From Lingula anatina (Eukaryota > Brachiopoda > Lingulata > Lingulida > Lingulidae): 50,408 bases of DNA. The translations under genes and the position numbers were made by a program. Where the stretch lies: positions 182,845-233,252 of the forward strand of contig NW_019776046.1 of the NCBI RefSeq assembly GCF_001039355.2, in the 5' to 3' direction. Of the stretch, positions 1 through 25,123 are shown piece after piece. A model generated the notes under the pieces. That model saw only the letters and a program-made list of their open reading frames with translations. It was not told where the DNA came from and searched no databases. The stretch's first letter is position 1; each line of letters opens with the position of its first letter.

Positions 1-366
1 ATTAAATTAGATTACATAAAGCACACTTGTTGATATTTCCCTGTAAACTCCCAAAGGTTAAGCTCTCTGCTAGATAACATAGTGGCCATAATAAGGAAGC
101 AGTGAATAACAGCTTCATTAGATAATATTTTTGTTGTTTTCTTTTTAATTTTTTCTCCAACACTGGCATTTACAAGATGTGACTTTTAACTCACATCCAC
201 CTGAGGCTCCGCACATTTTCTGTATTTCCACATAAGCAGTTGTATTGCTATTCATGTCTTTAAACACTATTTAATATTATCTTATGCACTGTCATCATTT
301 TTCATATATTGGGACTTTCATCATGTGAATTTTAACTCTCATGGTGCTGAAACTGTAATCTTATTG

Positions 367-534
367 AAGGGGTGGATTGAGACCATCTTCTGGGTCTTCT
401 GGAAGACAGTCAGATTTTAAAGTTTATATTGATGAGTATCTATTTTTTTTTTCTGTTGGAAGACCATCAAAATGGAGGATGGATCAACAAAAATACTTTA
501 GAATACTGTCAGAAAATATTTCTGGATCTGCTAC
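367..534 (+). mobile_element. Degenerate hAT-like non-autonomous element
   Basis: This stretch begins with GGGGTGGATTGAG and ends near TCTGGATCTGCTACTG. Its inside (GGGTCTTCTGGAAGAC, a GATGAGTATCTA motif, GGAGGATGGATCAACAAA) matches the reverse complement of the better preserved element at 6236-6393. The short ORFs here are by-products of that repeat. The family assignment rests on the CAGGGGCGGAT-type end of the sister copy and is inferred. No transposase is present. The rest of 1-1600 holds nothing I can support as a gene. Confidence 0.55.
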
Positions 535-1599
535 TGTTATTGACCATGTTACCTGTTGTGCATGATGAAAAATCAGTGTTGACTGACTGTGCTATTATAA
601 GCATTATTTATTATTAATCAAAATTGACAAAATGACCTCTTTGCATCTTTTTTTCTGTTTTTTTGTCTGTACATTTGACAGCTTTGCTGCCTTGTTTATT
701 TTTCTCACAGCGTCACTATTTTAAAACCAGTTACTATATTCCTTTTAATGGCCACCCCCTAGCAATCACTTCACTGTTATTTTATTTTACTTTGAACTTT
801 ATTTATAGAGGGTAATATTGTTAAGCGTTAAGTCCGTGGTCCGATTTGATTACTACAGATTAGTGTTGGGTTAGGGGGTAGTCGGTTAATTTAGAGTAGA
901 TGGACTTGATATCGATATCACACACCCCCCCGTGGGCTGTGACAACGGCCTTGTTTTCTTCTTATTGTCATCAGTGAATTCTTTTTCATTTGAAGCTTTT
1001 TAATTACTGTTTAAGAGTTGAGGGAAAACGTTTCCAAAATAGCAAAGACGTCGCATATCTAATGAAGTAAATGCGCCAAAAGTTTCTATTTACCCGTATG
1101 TTTTGCAAATCAAAATCTTATCGCCTGCATAATAAACCGCTTTAATTACTTTTGATCTACTATGTAGATGAAGTATATCAAATAAGTCAAATGAAACACT
1201 GCATTTTTGAAAAATTGGTCATTTCTGATATAAGGAATATGATGAACAGTATAATATTTTTGATAAGGAGCTTATATCAGGGCCGCACCCAGGGCCGTAT
1301 TCCAGAAAAAAATGCATTTCTTATACTCAGTATTTTTTAAAATGTGATCGCAGGCATCTGTTTTATTGACAAAAATTAACAAGGTAATTTTAATGCCATT
1401 GGATATGAATAGGTTTTCTTACTGTGCTAATAGTCCTCTCTTTCCTCCCTTTTTGTTTTTTTCACGACAACGTCAGTACAGTTGAATATAGACATCGAAA
1501 CCCGTTATTATATTTCTTTTATTCTTACCCCCCAGCAATCAGTTTACTTTTACAACCTCCCTTCACATATTTTGCTTTCAACAATAATAATTAATGATA

Positions 1600-2486
1600 A
1601 TAAACAACAGTCTCTGAGATCCTTAGACAATTCGATGAAAGCAAATTACAGGAAATTGCTGACTCAACATTGGACTGGTCTAGGACAAACAACATGCAAT
1701 TAAACAGGAAAAAAACCAAACAAATGGCCATATCATTTAAACGCAAGAATGCAGATATCCCTAAGCTCATTATTGACAAAACAGATATTGAATTTGTAGA
1801 ATCATTTAAATTACTTGGAGTGTATATCTCTAATGACCTCACATGGAAAGTACATGTAGACAAAATCACTAAAAAAGCAAGCAAAAGGATTTATTTCCTT
1901 CAGCACCTTAAGCGTGCAGGCCTTACAACTGATGACCTAGTAACTTATTACCAGACGGTCATAAGGCCAGTTTTGGAATATGCTGCCCCTGTCTGGCACT
2001 TTGGATTAACAAATGAATTGAATGCCTTAGTAGAAAAGTCTCAAGAAAGAGCTCTTAAGATAATTTATCCTGGACTTGAATATGACGCTGCTTGTGAACA
2101 TAGTAAACTTGAACTACTGAGTGAAAGACGGATCAATGCATGCAAAATATTGTTTATTAGTATATCAAATGAACCGGATCATAGACTGTATTATCTTTTG
2201 CAACCAAAACTAAATGCCAAATATTCATTGAGGGAACAGGAAACTTTTAAAAGACCTAAAATTAAAACCAAACGATCAATGAGTGACTTTTTAACAAGTG
2301 CCATATACAAGTTTCAGAATTAACTGATAGACCTTTATTCTTTCTTTTTTTTAACCTTGCATTTTAGATATTTTGTTTTAAATTTGCTTACATATGTCTT
2401 TTAATATCCCTTTGTTCTTACTTACTAATGGTTTTATCCGACTGTGATGCAATGATTGTAATTATCCAACCCTCGGGTTGCAAATT

Positions 2487-2531
<45 letters not shown>
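1600..2531 (+). mobile_element. 5'-truncated non-LTR retrotransposon, C-terminal RT fragment
   Basis: The open frame 1670-2323 encodes the end of a reverse transcriptase of the Jockey/CR1/L2-like group. It has the N-MQLN-KKTKQM stretch, then FKLLGVYISNDLTW, then a YYQTVIRPVLEYAAPVW block and an ERALKIIYP block, all typical of the RT thumb and C-terminus of these elements. The endonuclease and the catalytic YxDD part of the RT are missing, and the frame is already broken just upstream (about 1600-1670), so this is a dead 5'-truncated copy. The stop at 2321-2323 is followed by a ~165-bp 3' UTR and an (AAT)n tail at 2489-2531, the kind of simple-repeat 3' end CR1/L2-type LINEs carry. It lies outside any gene here. 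Confidence 0.8.
2489..2531. repeat. (AAT)n microsatellite, LINE 3' tail
   Basis: About 14 AAT units directly follow the 3' UTR of the LINE fragment and probably represent its tail. From 2532 to 3528 I see no gene or recognisable repeat. Confidence 0.85.
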
Positions 2532-3528
2532 GAGAATAATTTATTGTCATATTTATACATAAAGGCATTAAATGAAAATTGATATGATCTATCGATGAAA
2601 TAAAATAGAGTAATTAAAATCCATTTTGCTCATAAAAAATACGTACTGCTGATGGGTAAAAGCTATTTGAAGTTGTCATTAATGACCGTGTAGTCGATTT
2701 GATGACACGGGTATAAGTAAACTATATGCTTTATAGTTTATACTTACACCTTCACTCATGAATACTGTGTACAATTGTACCCCTAGAATCGGCATCACCG
2801 GTATGACAGACATGGTAGTCCTAGGAATGGAAGTTCAGGAACTGTCGGCTATAGTACCGTACAGGTAAGTGTTATGTGAGGTATATTCCGATTAGTATAT
2901 AAGACGAACGACACCTGTATTGAAATATATCTCCAAAAACGTCTGTATTATCCTTTGAAGACAGACCCTTTGTTGAGGTCCTTTGCTGGGGAAATTGATG
3001 AAATCGATCACAGCAGTACCATGCATTTTATTAAGCTATATAAAACATAACCTACTTTTGACTTTGCTTACATATTTGTGGTCAGGGAATATTATCTGTG
3101 AGGTTGACAGCAGTTGAACTGAATCTTAATAAATACTCGCATTTCAACGAATAATCACCCCTTAATCCGAATAAAGTGCTTATAGCCACTATTACATATC
3201 ATCTCTACATCTCCAGATATATTTGATTCAAACCCTGAATGATAACTGATAACATCAAAAGTTGCAGTAACCCGACCTAAATTTTGCCACATAAGCGATA
3301 CATTCACTCTGATTGGAAAGTTACCTTATCGATGTTATATTTCCTTAACTCGTTTAAAAACAACGAATTACGTTAAGAGTCAACATTTAGTCCAGTTATC
3401 ACCCCCATAAGTCAAACATAAAACCTGCAGTGTTCTTTTCTGATTGTCACATATTGACTTATTGGTTTAGTCATAGAGTATCTTGAGTGGGCTTTTTTCC
3501 TGTTTTTTTTTTTATTTCACCCATGGTA

Positions 3529-3874
3529 CAGTGGCGGGTTATTTAGGGGGTTGCCAGGGGGGTCCCGAAAAAAATCACAACACTCTTGAAATTAGAATTT
3601 TGACTAGCTGAATCGTAGTTCTAAACAGAAACAAATGGCACCGTTCACCCCTAAAATACCATTTTTGGGGCCTGCTGAAGGGCCCCGAACCCCAAGCCTA
3701 CGGGGGGTGGAGGTGGAGTGGGGATGGGGGCAGGAAGGTCGGCTTCGCATCCGCAGACCCCCCTCTTCAAATGATCTCCGACTGTGCCGCCCCTCTCCCC
3801 GTGGCTCACAGTGAAACAGTGAATATACCACATGCGGCATTATTTGAACCCTTTGGTCGTCGAATCTGCCACTG
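3529..3874 (-). mobile_element. hAT-like non-autonomous element (CAGTGGCGG ends)
   Basis: The element starts CAGTGGCGGGTTATTTAG and ends with GAATCTGCCACTG, giving imperfect terminal inverted repeats. Its inside (AATACCATTTTTGGGGCC, GAACCCC, a purine-rich GGGGGTGGAGG run) is the reverse complement of the element at 41940-42217, so the two are one family in opposite orientation. No clear target duplication remains. ORFs read through it on the minus strand have repeat-like composition and are not genes. Confidence 0.65.
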
Positions 3875-3881
3875 TGCCACT

Positions 3882-4210
3882 CCTATCCATGCTCACTAGA
3901 TTACTGTCAACTTAGCCGGCTTAAAGAAGAATTTAAAAACTTTTTTATTTAAAGAATACTTTAATTTATAGCATCTTTTTAGTTTTTAAAATTTTTAAGT
4001 ATTCTGTTTTTAGTCTATACTGGCTTTAATTTATCTGTGGAGTTTTTTTATTTCTTATGTAAACAGCGCTGAGACGCATGTGTAGCGCGGTTTTAAAGAA
4101 GTGTTTTATTATTATTATTATTATTATTATTAAATGTCTGCCCCACCTACTAAAAGCTGTAAGGAGGTAATCAACTTCCGTGCGCTCTCGGCTGACAGCA
4201 AATATACAGC
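3882..4210 (+). mobile_element. TTA-type MITE fragment split by a LINE-tail insertion
   Basis: The pieces 3882-3925 (CTCACTAGATTACTGTCA) and 4130-4200 (AATGTCTGCCCCACC, AAAAGCTGTAAGGAGGTAA, CTCGGCTGACAGC) are the two flanks of the same MITE seen whole at 7605-7818. The intervening 204 bp is a separate insertion. The outer ends of this copy are decayed. Confidence 0.7.
3926..4129 (+). mobile_element. LINE/SINE 3'-tail insertion with TTAAA target duplication
   Basis: This 204-bp insert ends in an (ATT)n run and has the AGCGCTGAGACGC...TAGCGCGG stretch usual near the 3' ends of invertebrate LINEs. It is flanked by TTAAA at 3921-3925 and again at 4130-4134. The uninterrupted MITE at 7605-7818 reads GGCTTAAATGTCCG at this point, so the empty site is known. 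From 4340 to 6235 I see no gene or repeat I can name. Confidence 0.75.
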
Positions 4211-6235
4211 CATAGGCCAACTTACCTACTATAATAAGTCTGCCCTCAGAAACCTGCACATGTTGAAGTGGCATTTGGTCATTGAGGCAGGTGAGTCTAT
4301 TTCAGCCTGGATACACCCCCTCCCCCTTAATAAAAAGGCGTAACTTCACAGGCAAGATGACAAGCACGTTTTTTTAACACGAAAGCGTTACTTGGCTAAA
4401 TAGTTGTTCTCATGTCATACAGTTGAATGTCAGAAATTGAATGATAGAAATCTCGGGAAATTTAGAGGCCTGCAAGCGCACGGAAATTATATGTTAAGAA
4501 CTACATGTATACGAAAAAATTTAATATTATACTTGTCGTCCTGGTATTGTATTATCTTCATTCTCATTTATTTATTTTTTTGTGATTAACATTATTATGT
4601 TGTAAATTGTTGTACCGTACTTATGACAAGAATGTCACGGCAAATAAACTGCTACTAGCCGGTTAACTTTGATGTTGACAGCAATAACTTTCAGGTGACA
4701 TCAGATGACACTAATTTCTATGTTTCATTTAAGTATGACACATTGGTCTGGATACAAGGTTAAGCGATTTCTCTTCTTTGGTCTTATTTCAAGATCTGAG
4801 TTGTCATAAACATTTTTATTAAACAGGACACCTTTTCTTTGCAGTTTTTTTTAGCCATAAATCACACAGATACAAGTTTATCCCACTATTTTTCATGGGT
4901 CTGTCACAATTGACAACCATATTCATTGTTATTTATAAAGAGGCAGATCTAAGACCAGGCTGATGGCTAAAGACCGTCGAAGCAGAGCTAAAACAATTGG
5001 GAGATAACCCATAAAACACTGCCCTTGATTGTGATTGCAGAGAGCACGGGAAAATCTTTGTCGATTCCCTATAGACGCCATCCAGCTAGCAAGAGGAATT
5101 GGGGATGATGGTCTTTATTGTGCTTCCCAAAAACCGGCTTTATGTAAATGAAATTAATCATAAATTAATTTTATTATGTAATTTAATGTGAGTCTTGATG
5201 CGACTGTCTAAAACAATGGCCTGATGAAATGATGCATTTGTACATGAAAACAATATAATTTTTTTTACTTCTAAGGTTACAGAATGTGTAAAGCCTATAA
5301 ATAAATGGTTGACAAAAATAACACGTGGAGGGTATCAGGATATATAGGTGGCCTCAACATGAGTGCTGCTTTGCACGTTTTAATATATTACTAACTACAT
5401 GTGCGTCATGTGTGCATAGTGCGTTGGGTGTATAGTTCTCTCTTTTTCACTAATAATTATAGAGTCAGTTGGCATTTTCCAGACGCCGTAAAATAAATAC
5501 TAAACTTTGTTCATTTTCATTAAGGTCGACAAAAGGAACAAATTTGAAAAATTAACAACGCCATTTAAAGAACTTTTAAACAAGGAAACAGAGGTGGTTG
5601 CTTGGAAATTTCATGCACGATATTTACGACCGTTTTTCTACTCCTCCGTGAAATTACATTGAAGGGAATCTTTTTCAAAGATCACATTTCGAAACTGCAA
5701 TATAACAGGGAACTCAGCTTGGGCTATGGGCTTCCATATGATTAGTACAGGTTAGGGTTAGTCATAGTAATGGGGTTAGTGCATGGGACGAATGTCGCCT
5801 GTACAGAGTAATGGGAAAGGGACTACAGTTCCTAGCGGACTGCCATTCTTGTCTCTCGTGCCATTCCCGGCACTCACCCGTTGGGCATAGTTCCCCTTGC
5901 GGAGCAGACGGTGGGTTCTGCCAACTGGGGACCAGCACAAAACCTCCAATTTTAAGTATTTTTTTCTTTATTTATACAATTTATAAAGTTTGTTTTGTAC
6001 AAGGCTGTCCATTCTGTTCTTCCTCAGGGTATCCCTTTGATTTTGCATGGATTTTGAAATATTTCTTAATGGTAAAAGCAATTTATTTAACAAATGTGTA
6101 CAAAAGTAGAATGTAAAAAAAAGATATTTTTACACTAATGTCTAAGATTCTTGTACAATAAGAGCTACAGGTTAAGTACAAAAACATTGGTTCTGACAGT
6201 CTAAGAGCATGTCATAAAACCTAAACAGTACTTAT

Positions 6236-6393
6236 CAGGGGCGGATCCAGTTATTTTCTGACAGTCTTCCAAATTATCTTTGTTGATCTATCCTTCATTT
6301 TTGACCGTCTTCCGACACAAAGATTAGATACCCATCAATGTAAAATCTGGCCGTCTTCCGGAAGACCCAAAAGATGGCCTCAATCCACCCCTG
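6236..6393 (-). mobile_element. hAT-like non-autonomous element (CAGGGGCGGATCCAG ends)
   Basis: A 158-bp element runs from CAGGGGCGGATCCAG to ATCCACCCCTG, with inverted ends. The 5-bp CTTAT directly precedes it (6231-6235) and directly follows it (6394-6398), which looks like its target duplication. It is the intact relative of the copy at 367-534. It encodes nothing. Confidence 0.7.
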
Positions 6394-6652
6394 CTTATGA
6401 TTTCATTGCAAAAAAGGTATGATTGATAGATTTGGGGTATGAAAGTAAGAAACATTTAACCCGTCCAACAAAACAGAAGTCTCTTACTTTTCCTTCAGTT
6501 GGGATAAAGATGAGTACCACAAGGAGTACAAAAAACTTGCCGGAATGAATTCTGAAGAAATTCAACAGATGCCCCCCCCCCCCCCAGCATTTTCTCAGCC
6601 TTCAGCCCTTTTAATACATCAATTAGACCATAATAGACAAATGAGTCATTTA

Positions 6653-6855
6653 CTAACACTACCTGCAGATTTTTTTAGCACTAACACCCAAATTAACCAC
6701 AAAACCCACTAATTAACCAACACACCGTAGAACTAATTAGCATCAACAAAGCGATACCTAGCACTAACATTCATCTGCTCTGGTAGTGCTGGTTAATTTG
6801 TGAGTTATGTGGTTAATATTGGTGTTAGTGCTAAAAGATCTGGGGGTAGTGTTAG
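6653..6855. mobile_element. Fold-back element with ~70-bp inverted arms
   Basis: The left arm starts CTAACACTACCTGCAGATT and continues AGCACTAACACC, ATTAACCACA. The right arm ends with the reverse complement of the same series (TGTGGTTAATATTGGTGTTAGTGCTA...GTAGTGTTAG). Arms are roughly 85-90% matched by eye. The right end abuts the next MITE at 6855. It is non-coding and its superfamily is unknown. Confidence 0.7.
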
Positions 6856-7497
6856 ACTGGGTTCCCATCCCTAGATTGATCTAACAGGATTGTTCCATCT
6901 CTAGGGGGTTTCTCGCTAAATTGCTTTCAGCTTAAGTGGCTTAGATGTCTGGCATGCCTGCTAAACGATAATCAATTACCCTCGAACAGCTTCATTAGGT
7001 GCACCAGACATCCAGGGATAATAACTTTTCGTTTTGGCCAAAAAATGAATTTTCCTGGAGTAAACAACAATTTTCTCATACTTACCAATGGTTAATGATT
7101 CCATTTTTACATTCACTGGAGTAAACAACAATTTTCTCATACTTACCAATGGTTAATGAATCCATTTTTACATTCAAAGTTAGTCCCTGTTTTTTTTTTC
7201 TAAAAAGTTTGTTTTTTTTTGTCAAAATCTCTTAAGAGATTATAACAGAGTATAGCCATCATTGGAGGTCACGTGGTCTAAAGACAATCTCAAATATCAG
7301 AAAAATAACTATAACTGCTGATTTTGTAGTAAAACAGAATATATAATATTTCTACGAGTTATTCACAATGTTTTTATTGTGAAATATAGACCTCATACAA
7401 AGAGTCATTATCCCTTTAAGTTAATTGCAATTAAGCAACAAACCACCTTGGAGATAGTTCCATCCAAAGTAAGTACGATATCTCTGGGAATGGTCTC
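6855..7497. mobile_element. TTA-type MITE copy 1, interrupted by a second element
   Basis: The left end GACTGGGTTCCCATCC follows TTA at 6852-6854. The MITE inside (GCTTAAGTGGCTTAGATGTC, CAGCTTCATTAGGTG) breaks off at about 7013. It resumes at 7416 with TTAAGTTAATTGCAATTAAG and ends GGGAATGGTCTC at 7497. The ~400 bp between is a different inverted-repeat insertion. The right flank is TTG rather than TTA. Confidence 0.75.
7014..7415. mobile_element. Inverted-repeat element nested in MITE copy 1
   Basis: The ends AGGGATAATAAC (7014-7025) and GTCATTATCCCT (7404-7415) are inverted with one mismatch in 12. Inside lies a 61-bp direct duplication (7055-7115 and 7116-7176). Compared with intact MITE copies, a few MITE bases were lost at the insertion point, so no exact target duplication is visible. 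Confidence 0.6.
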
Positions 7498-7604
7498 TTG
7501 GGAAACGCCTAATTCGTTTATTATAAGGCCTTTCAATAGCATGTGGTCATAATCGTCTCCTGGACTTGTGACCCACCAGTCAGTAGATCTCAAAATGAAA
7601 CTTA

Positions 7605-7818
7605 GGCTGTATTCCCAGAGCTTTTAGATCGATCTATCCCCGCGGTGAGTCTCACTAGATTAGTGTCAGATAATCCGGCTTAAATGTCCGTCCCGCCTAC
7701 TACAAGCTGTAAGGGGGTAATTAACTTTCGTGTCCGCTCGGCTGACAGCTATTAGCGTGAACCCCCAGGGAGTTAGGTCGATCTAAAGTAGATCGATCTA
7801 ATCTCTGGAAATGGGGTT
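7605..7818 (+). mobile_element. TTA-type MITE copy 2, intact
   Basis: A 214-bp element runs from GGCTGTATTCCCAGAG to CTCTGGAAATGGGGTT, flanked by TTA on both sides (7602-7604, 7819-7821). The core reads AGATCGATCTATCC, CTTAAATGTCCGTCCCGCC, AAGCTGTAAGGGGG and ends with AGATCGATCTAA, giving sub-terminal inverted repeats. A 3-bp TTA duplication and short GG-starting ends resemble PIF/Harbinger MITEs; that assignment is inferred. The copy at 44104-44291 is very close to it. Confidence 0.8.
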
Positions 7819-7821
7819 TTA

Positions 7822-8005
7822 GACTGGGTTCCCTTATCTAGTTCGATATAACAGGATCAATCCATCTCTGAGGATTAATTACTCCCTAGCGGCTTCAGTA
7901 GGCATGACAGACACCTAAGCCGCTTAAGCTGATTGCAATTTTGCAAGAATCCCCTCAGAGATAGATCGATCCACAGCTAGTATGATAGGGTCTGGGAATG
8001 GTCCC
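7822..8005 (-). mobile_element. TTA-type MITE copy 3, 3 nt after the PRMT5 stop codon
   Basis: A 184-bp element runs from GACTGGGTTCCC to GGGAATGGTCCC, flanked by TTA at 7819-7821 (shared with copy 2) and 8006-8008. The PRMT5 stop codon is 8012-8014 on the minus strand, so the duplicated target starts only three bases beyond it. The PRMT5 3' UTR therefore starts inside this MITE and probably continues through copy 2. Confidence 0.85.
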
Positions 8006-8011
8006 TTAAGC

Positions 8012-18175
<10,164 letters not shown>

Positions 18176-18386
18176 TTTTCGTTTAGAGCTGACCTTGACC
18201 TTTTTGGATTTTTACTATTAAAAAGTCCACTTATATGAGAAATACATATTATGATAAATACATCATTTTAAATAAAGAGGCTTTTTGTATTATAGACGAA
18301 GAATAAACCCCAATAAAGAAGCTCATTATCACATTGAAGTGATTCAAAAGTGCGAGATACCTCATTCTGTGCAGAACGCTTTCAAG
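18176..18386. promoter_or_regulatory. Divergent intergenic region between PRMT5 and UPF0489 start codons
   Basis: Only 211 bp separate the two start codons, so the genes probably share promoter sequence. On the minus strand TCAAGGTCA with a second abutting AGGTCA half-site lies at 18190-18202, 15-27 bp upstream of the PRMT5 ATG. This is a nuclear-receptor (ERR/SF1-type) half-site arrangement by sequence. No clear TATA box or initiator is seen. Confidence 0.45.
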
Positions 18387-22513
<4,127 letters not shown>

Positions 22514-23538
22514 CGGAGTTCTGCAGTTTTCTGGTTTTTTTTTGTATGGATGGACTCCTTGCTCGATGGTCTAGTTTTTTTTTTTTTTTTTGTGATGCAT
22601 GCAGCCTTTATATTTAATACACAAGAGATGCACATATTTTGGCAAAGTGGATATTTTTTCAGGACGCAATATGTTGACAGTCGTAGTTATATCATTGAAC
22701 CTACAATACTCATTATCATGAACACCAACTACGTTAGTTTTCTTTAAAATATTTTGAATATATTATGAATAACTAGGGATTGATGTAATAAATTTAATAC
22801 ACTCTCAGCAATTTTCTCTAGGTGCACTGTGATATATGTTGGATTAAATACTAAAACAGATTGCCATTAAAGCAGATTAAAGTGTGGTTCTAAAATAGTT
22901 TATTATAGTTTAACAAGTGTTTTTTTCTAATTTGATACTTCAAAATAGAGTTCTGTTTTATCCCCCAGAAGAATATAATTTTACAAGTGTGTTTTTTTTC
23001 CATATTACACGTCAAAATGGAAGTTTATTCTCTCCCCCAGACGACTACCAGTTCGATGTCATGGCGGTCCATCAATACTCGTCCTCGTTCTTGCACGCAG
23101 CTATAACGTCTGGGTGAGGATAGTCTGCCAAAGATCGTTCCTAAAAAGACAACAATGTTTTGATTCAGTAAACAATTTTGGGCCATTCCATAATAAATTG
23201 AAGAAAAAAAGCATTTCAGTCACGTTTTGTGTAGTATTTTCATATATATTTTTAAATTCTTTTGCTTAATACTAAAGTGACCTCTCATATCACAAGAAAT
23301 TCTGCGTGTAGTGACCCAATTAAAACAGTTGTATCGTCAACGCTAATTTTAATGCTGCATTGTTCGAAAGCGTAAAAAAAGACACAAACAGGAGAAAAAT
23401 AACGAAATTGTGAAATATTCATAACTCCTGACATAAATATATCTACGAATATGATGTTTTTGAATTCATAATTCAACAGTAGAGACCTGGATTTTGTGTA
23501 TGAAATAGGTGACAGTGCAGATGTGAAATATTTCAGCA

Positions 23539-23624
23539 TCATTTATTACCGGTACTGACCAATTTCTTTCTTGTTTCTTCTACCTGTGCTTTCATGGATG
23601 CCAAACATTGCTAAAAAGCAATAA

Positions 23625-23655
<31 letters not shown>

Positions 23656-24292
23656 ATATTATTTCTATCTGAAATATTTTGGTTTCAATTTTTTGTGGCT
23701 CTACTGAGTAACTGCAAAGTAGAAACAGCATTAGGGGGCGCTGAAGTTATTGTGCTTAGTTTCCAGTTTTAATTTTTTTCAAAAACGATTTTGGCAACCA
23801 AAGAAAGTATCGTTATGTCTGGAAGGAACATATATTCTAGCTGCATATAATTACAGCTGGGAATCTAGGTCCGGGTAGGGCAGTACATTCTAGGAAACAC
23901 GGCCATATTACATGTAGCTACTGGTTACCATAATCAAGGAGTTAACTCCTTGCCACCTTGCCATAATCGTTTTTGATAAACGAAACTAGAAATTAACTCC
24001 ACCGCTCTCATCTTCATAGCTTCGTATGTGACATTTAAATACACCATTGAATCTGAAGCTTATAAAAGATATTTTTAAAATGTTATTTGTTTCATCTCAA
24101 ATACTCGCTAAACCTCACCATCGGCGACTGCCGCCTCTCCATATAGCATTCCACCACAAGGGCCCACTGTTGCGATAGAGGCTCACATTTCTGCCATGGG
24201 TGACTCTCGCTGCGGGGCTGCCACCGTGCTGCCGATCTTTGGACACATTTGGCAGCGTGATATTTGTTGGTTGGTTCCGAAGAATCCTCCAT
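23539..24292 (-). CDS. Candidate small two-exon gene, 81 aa, unknown function (copy 1)
   Basis: Exon 1 (24292-24119) starts MEDSSEPTNKYHAAKCVQRS and contains two HPWQKCEP/QQWALVVECY stretches rich in Trp and Cys. It ends at ATG followed by GTGAGG. Exon 2 (23610-23539) follows a TTATTGCTTTTTAG acceptor and encodes QCLASMKAQVEETRKKLVST plus three residues and a stop, an amphipathic helix-like tail. Joined, the frame is exact and gives 81 aa with no membrane segment or signal peptide. Two CRE palindromes lie about 135-165 bp upstream. I recognise no family. The composition is more protein-like than that of neighbouring random ORFs. It could still be a chance ORF. Confidence 0.4.
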
Positions 24293-24425
24293 TTACATCA
24301 ATTGCTCAGTTTTTATGTATTAAAGATTTGATATCGATAATTTAGATTTAATGCTATCAACTCTTTCAACGCAAGTGGTTTTCCCGTTGGTTGGTTTGGT
24401 TTCCACTGCAACCAATCTAGCTGTG

Positions 24426-24458
24426 TGACGTCATAGTACTCATGCGTTACTGACGTCA
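24426..24458 (-). promoter_or_regulatory. Two CRE palindromes upstream of the small-gene candidate (copy 1)
   Basis: Perfect TGACGTCA occurs at 24426-24433 and 24451-24458, 25 bp apart, with a further GCGTCACG half-site near 24479 and a CCAAT-containing AACCAATCTAG just downstream. This is the classic CREB/ATF site; the pair sits 134 bp or more upstream of the ATG at 24292. Confidence 0.5.
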
Positions 24459-25123
24459 CAGACGATGGTGATTTTATGGCGTCACGTTTATCTTAACGTT
24501 ACAATGGATAATGCTAGCGTAGCTGACTGAAGGGGATTCTCATAAGTTCAATAAAATCAATTAATTTAGGGAAAAGTGCAATAAATTAATTAATTTATTT
24601 ATTTATCGTCTTGGGGGCAGGCTTCTGCAATCAGGCCTTGAGAGAGAGGGAGAGAGGGAGGCAGTGGATATAAAAATTAAAATCAGGAAAGGTTTTTTTT
24701 TTTTTTTTTTTTTACAAATAAAAATACTGTTTTCGCCTTGGCGCGTCATGTATAATAAACCTAACACCACTTTGCTTTCAAGTTAAGTGTTAAACTAAGT
24801 TATATATAGGTCTGTATTAAGCAGTATTCCGGCTAAATGTATTGCAATAAGGGAGAGATACGGGGTAGTGGAGTGCGCTTGTCTCAAGATTAACAGGCAC
24901 AACGTAGAACGATTGAACAAAATAACCGTACAATGTCAAAAGTATTCAGTACGGTACTGTCAGCAAATATCATGATAATAAGGTATCGGGCTTAAAACGG
25001 AATGCAAAACATTTCTTTATTACAAATTTGACATGTTTATTCCTTGCATCATTTGACTTTTTTTGTAGTCGTTACATGTAAAACTATAGTATACATGTAG
25101 TATTATAGACAGAATATTAATAA

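Noticed and set aside
3604-3840. Minus-strand ORFs of 60-78 aa
   Set aside because: They lie wholly inside the hAT-like element and follow its G/C-rich repeat; the same sequence recurs reversed at 41940-42217.
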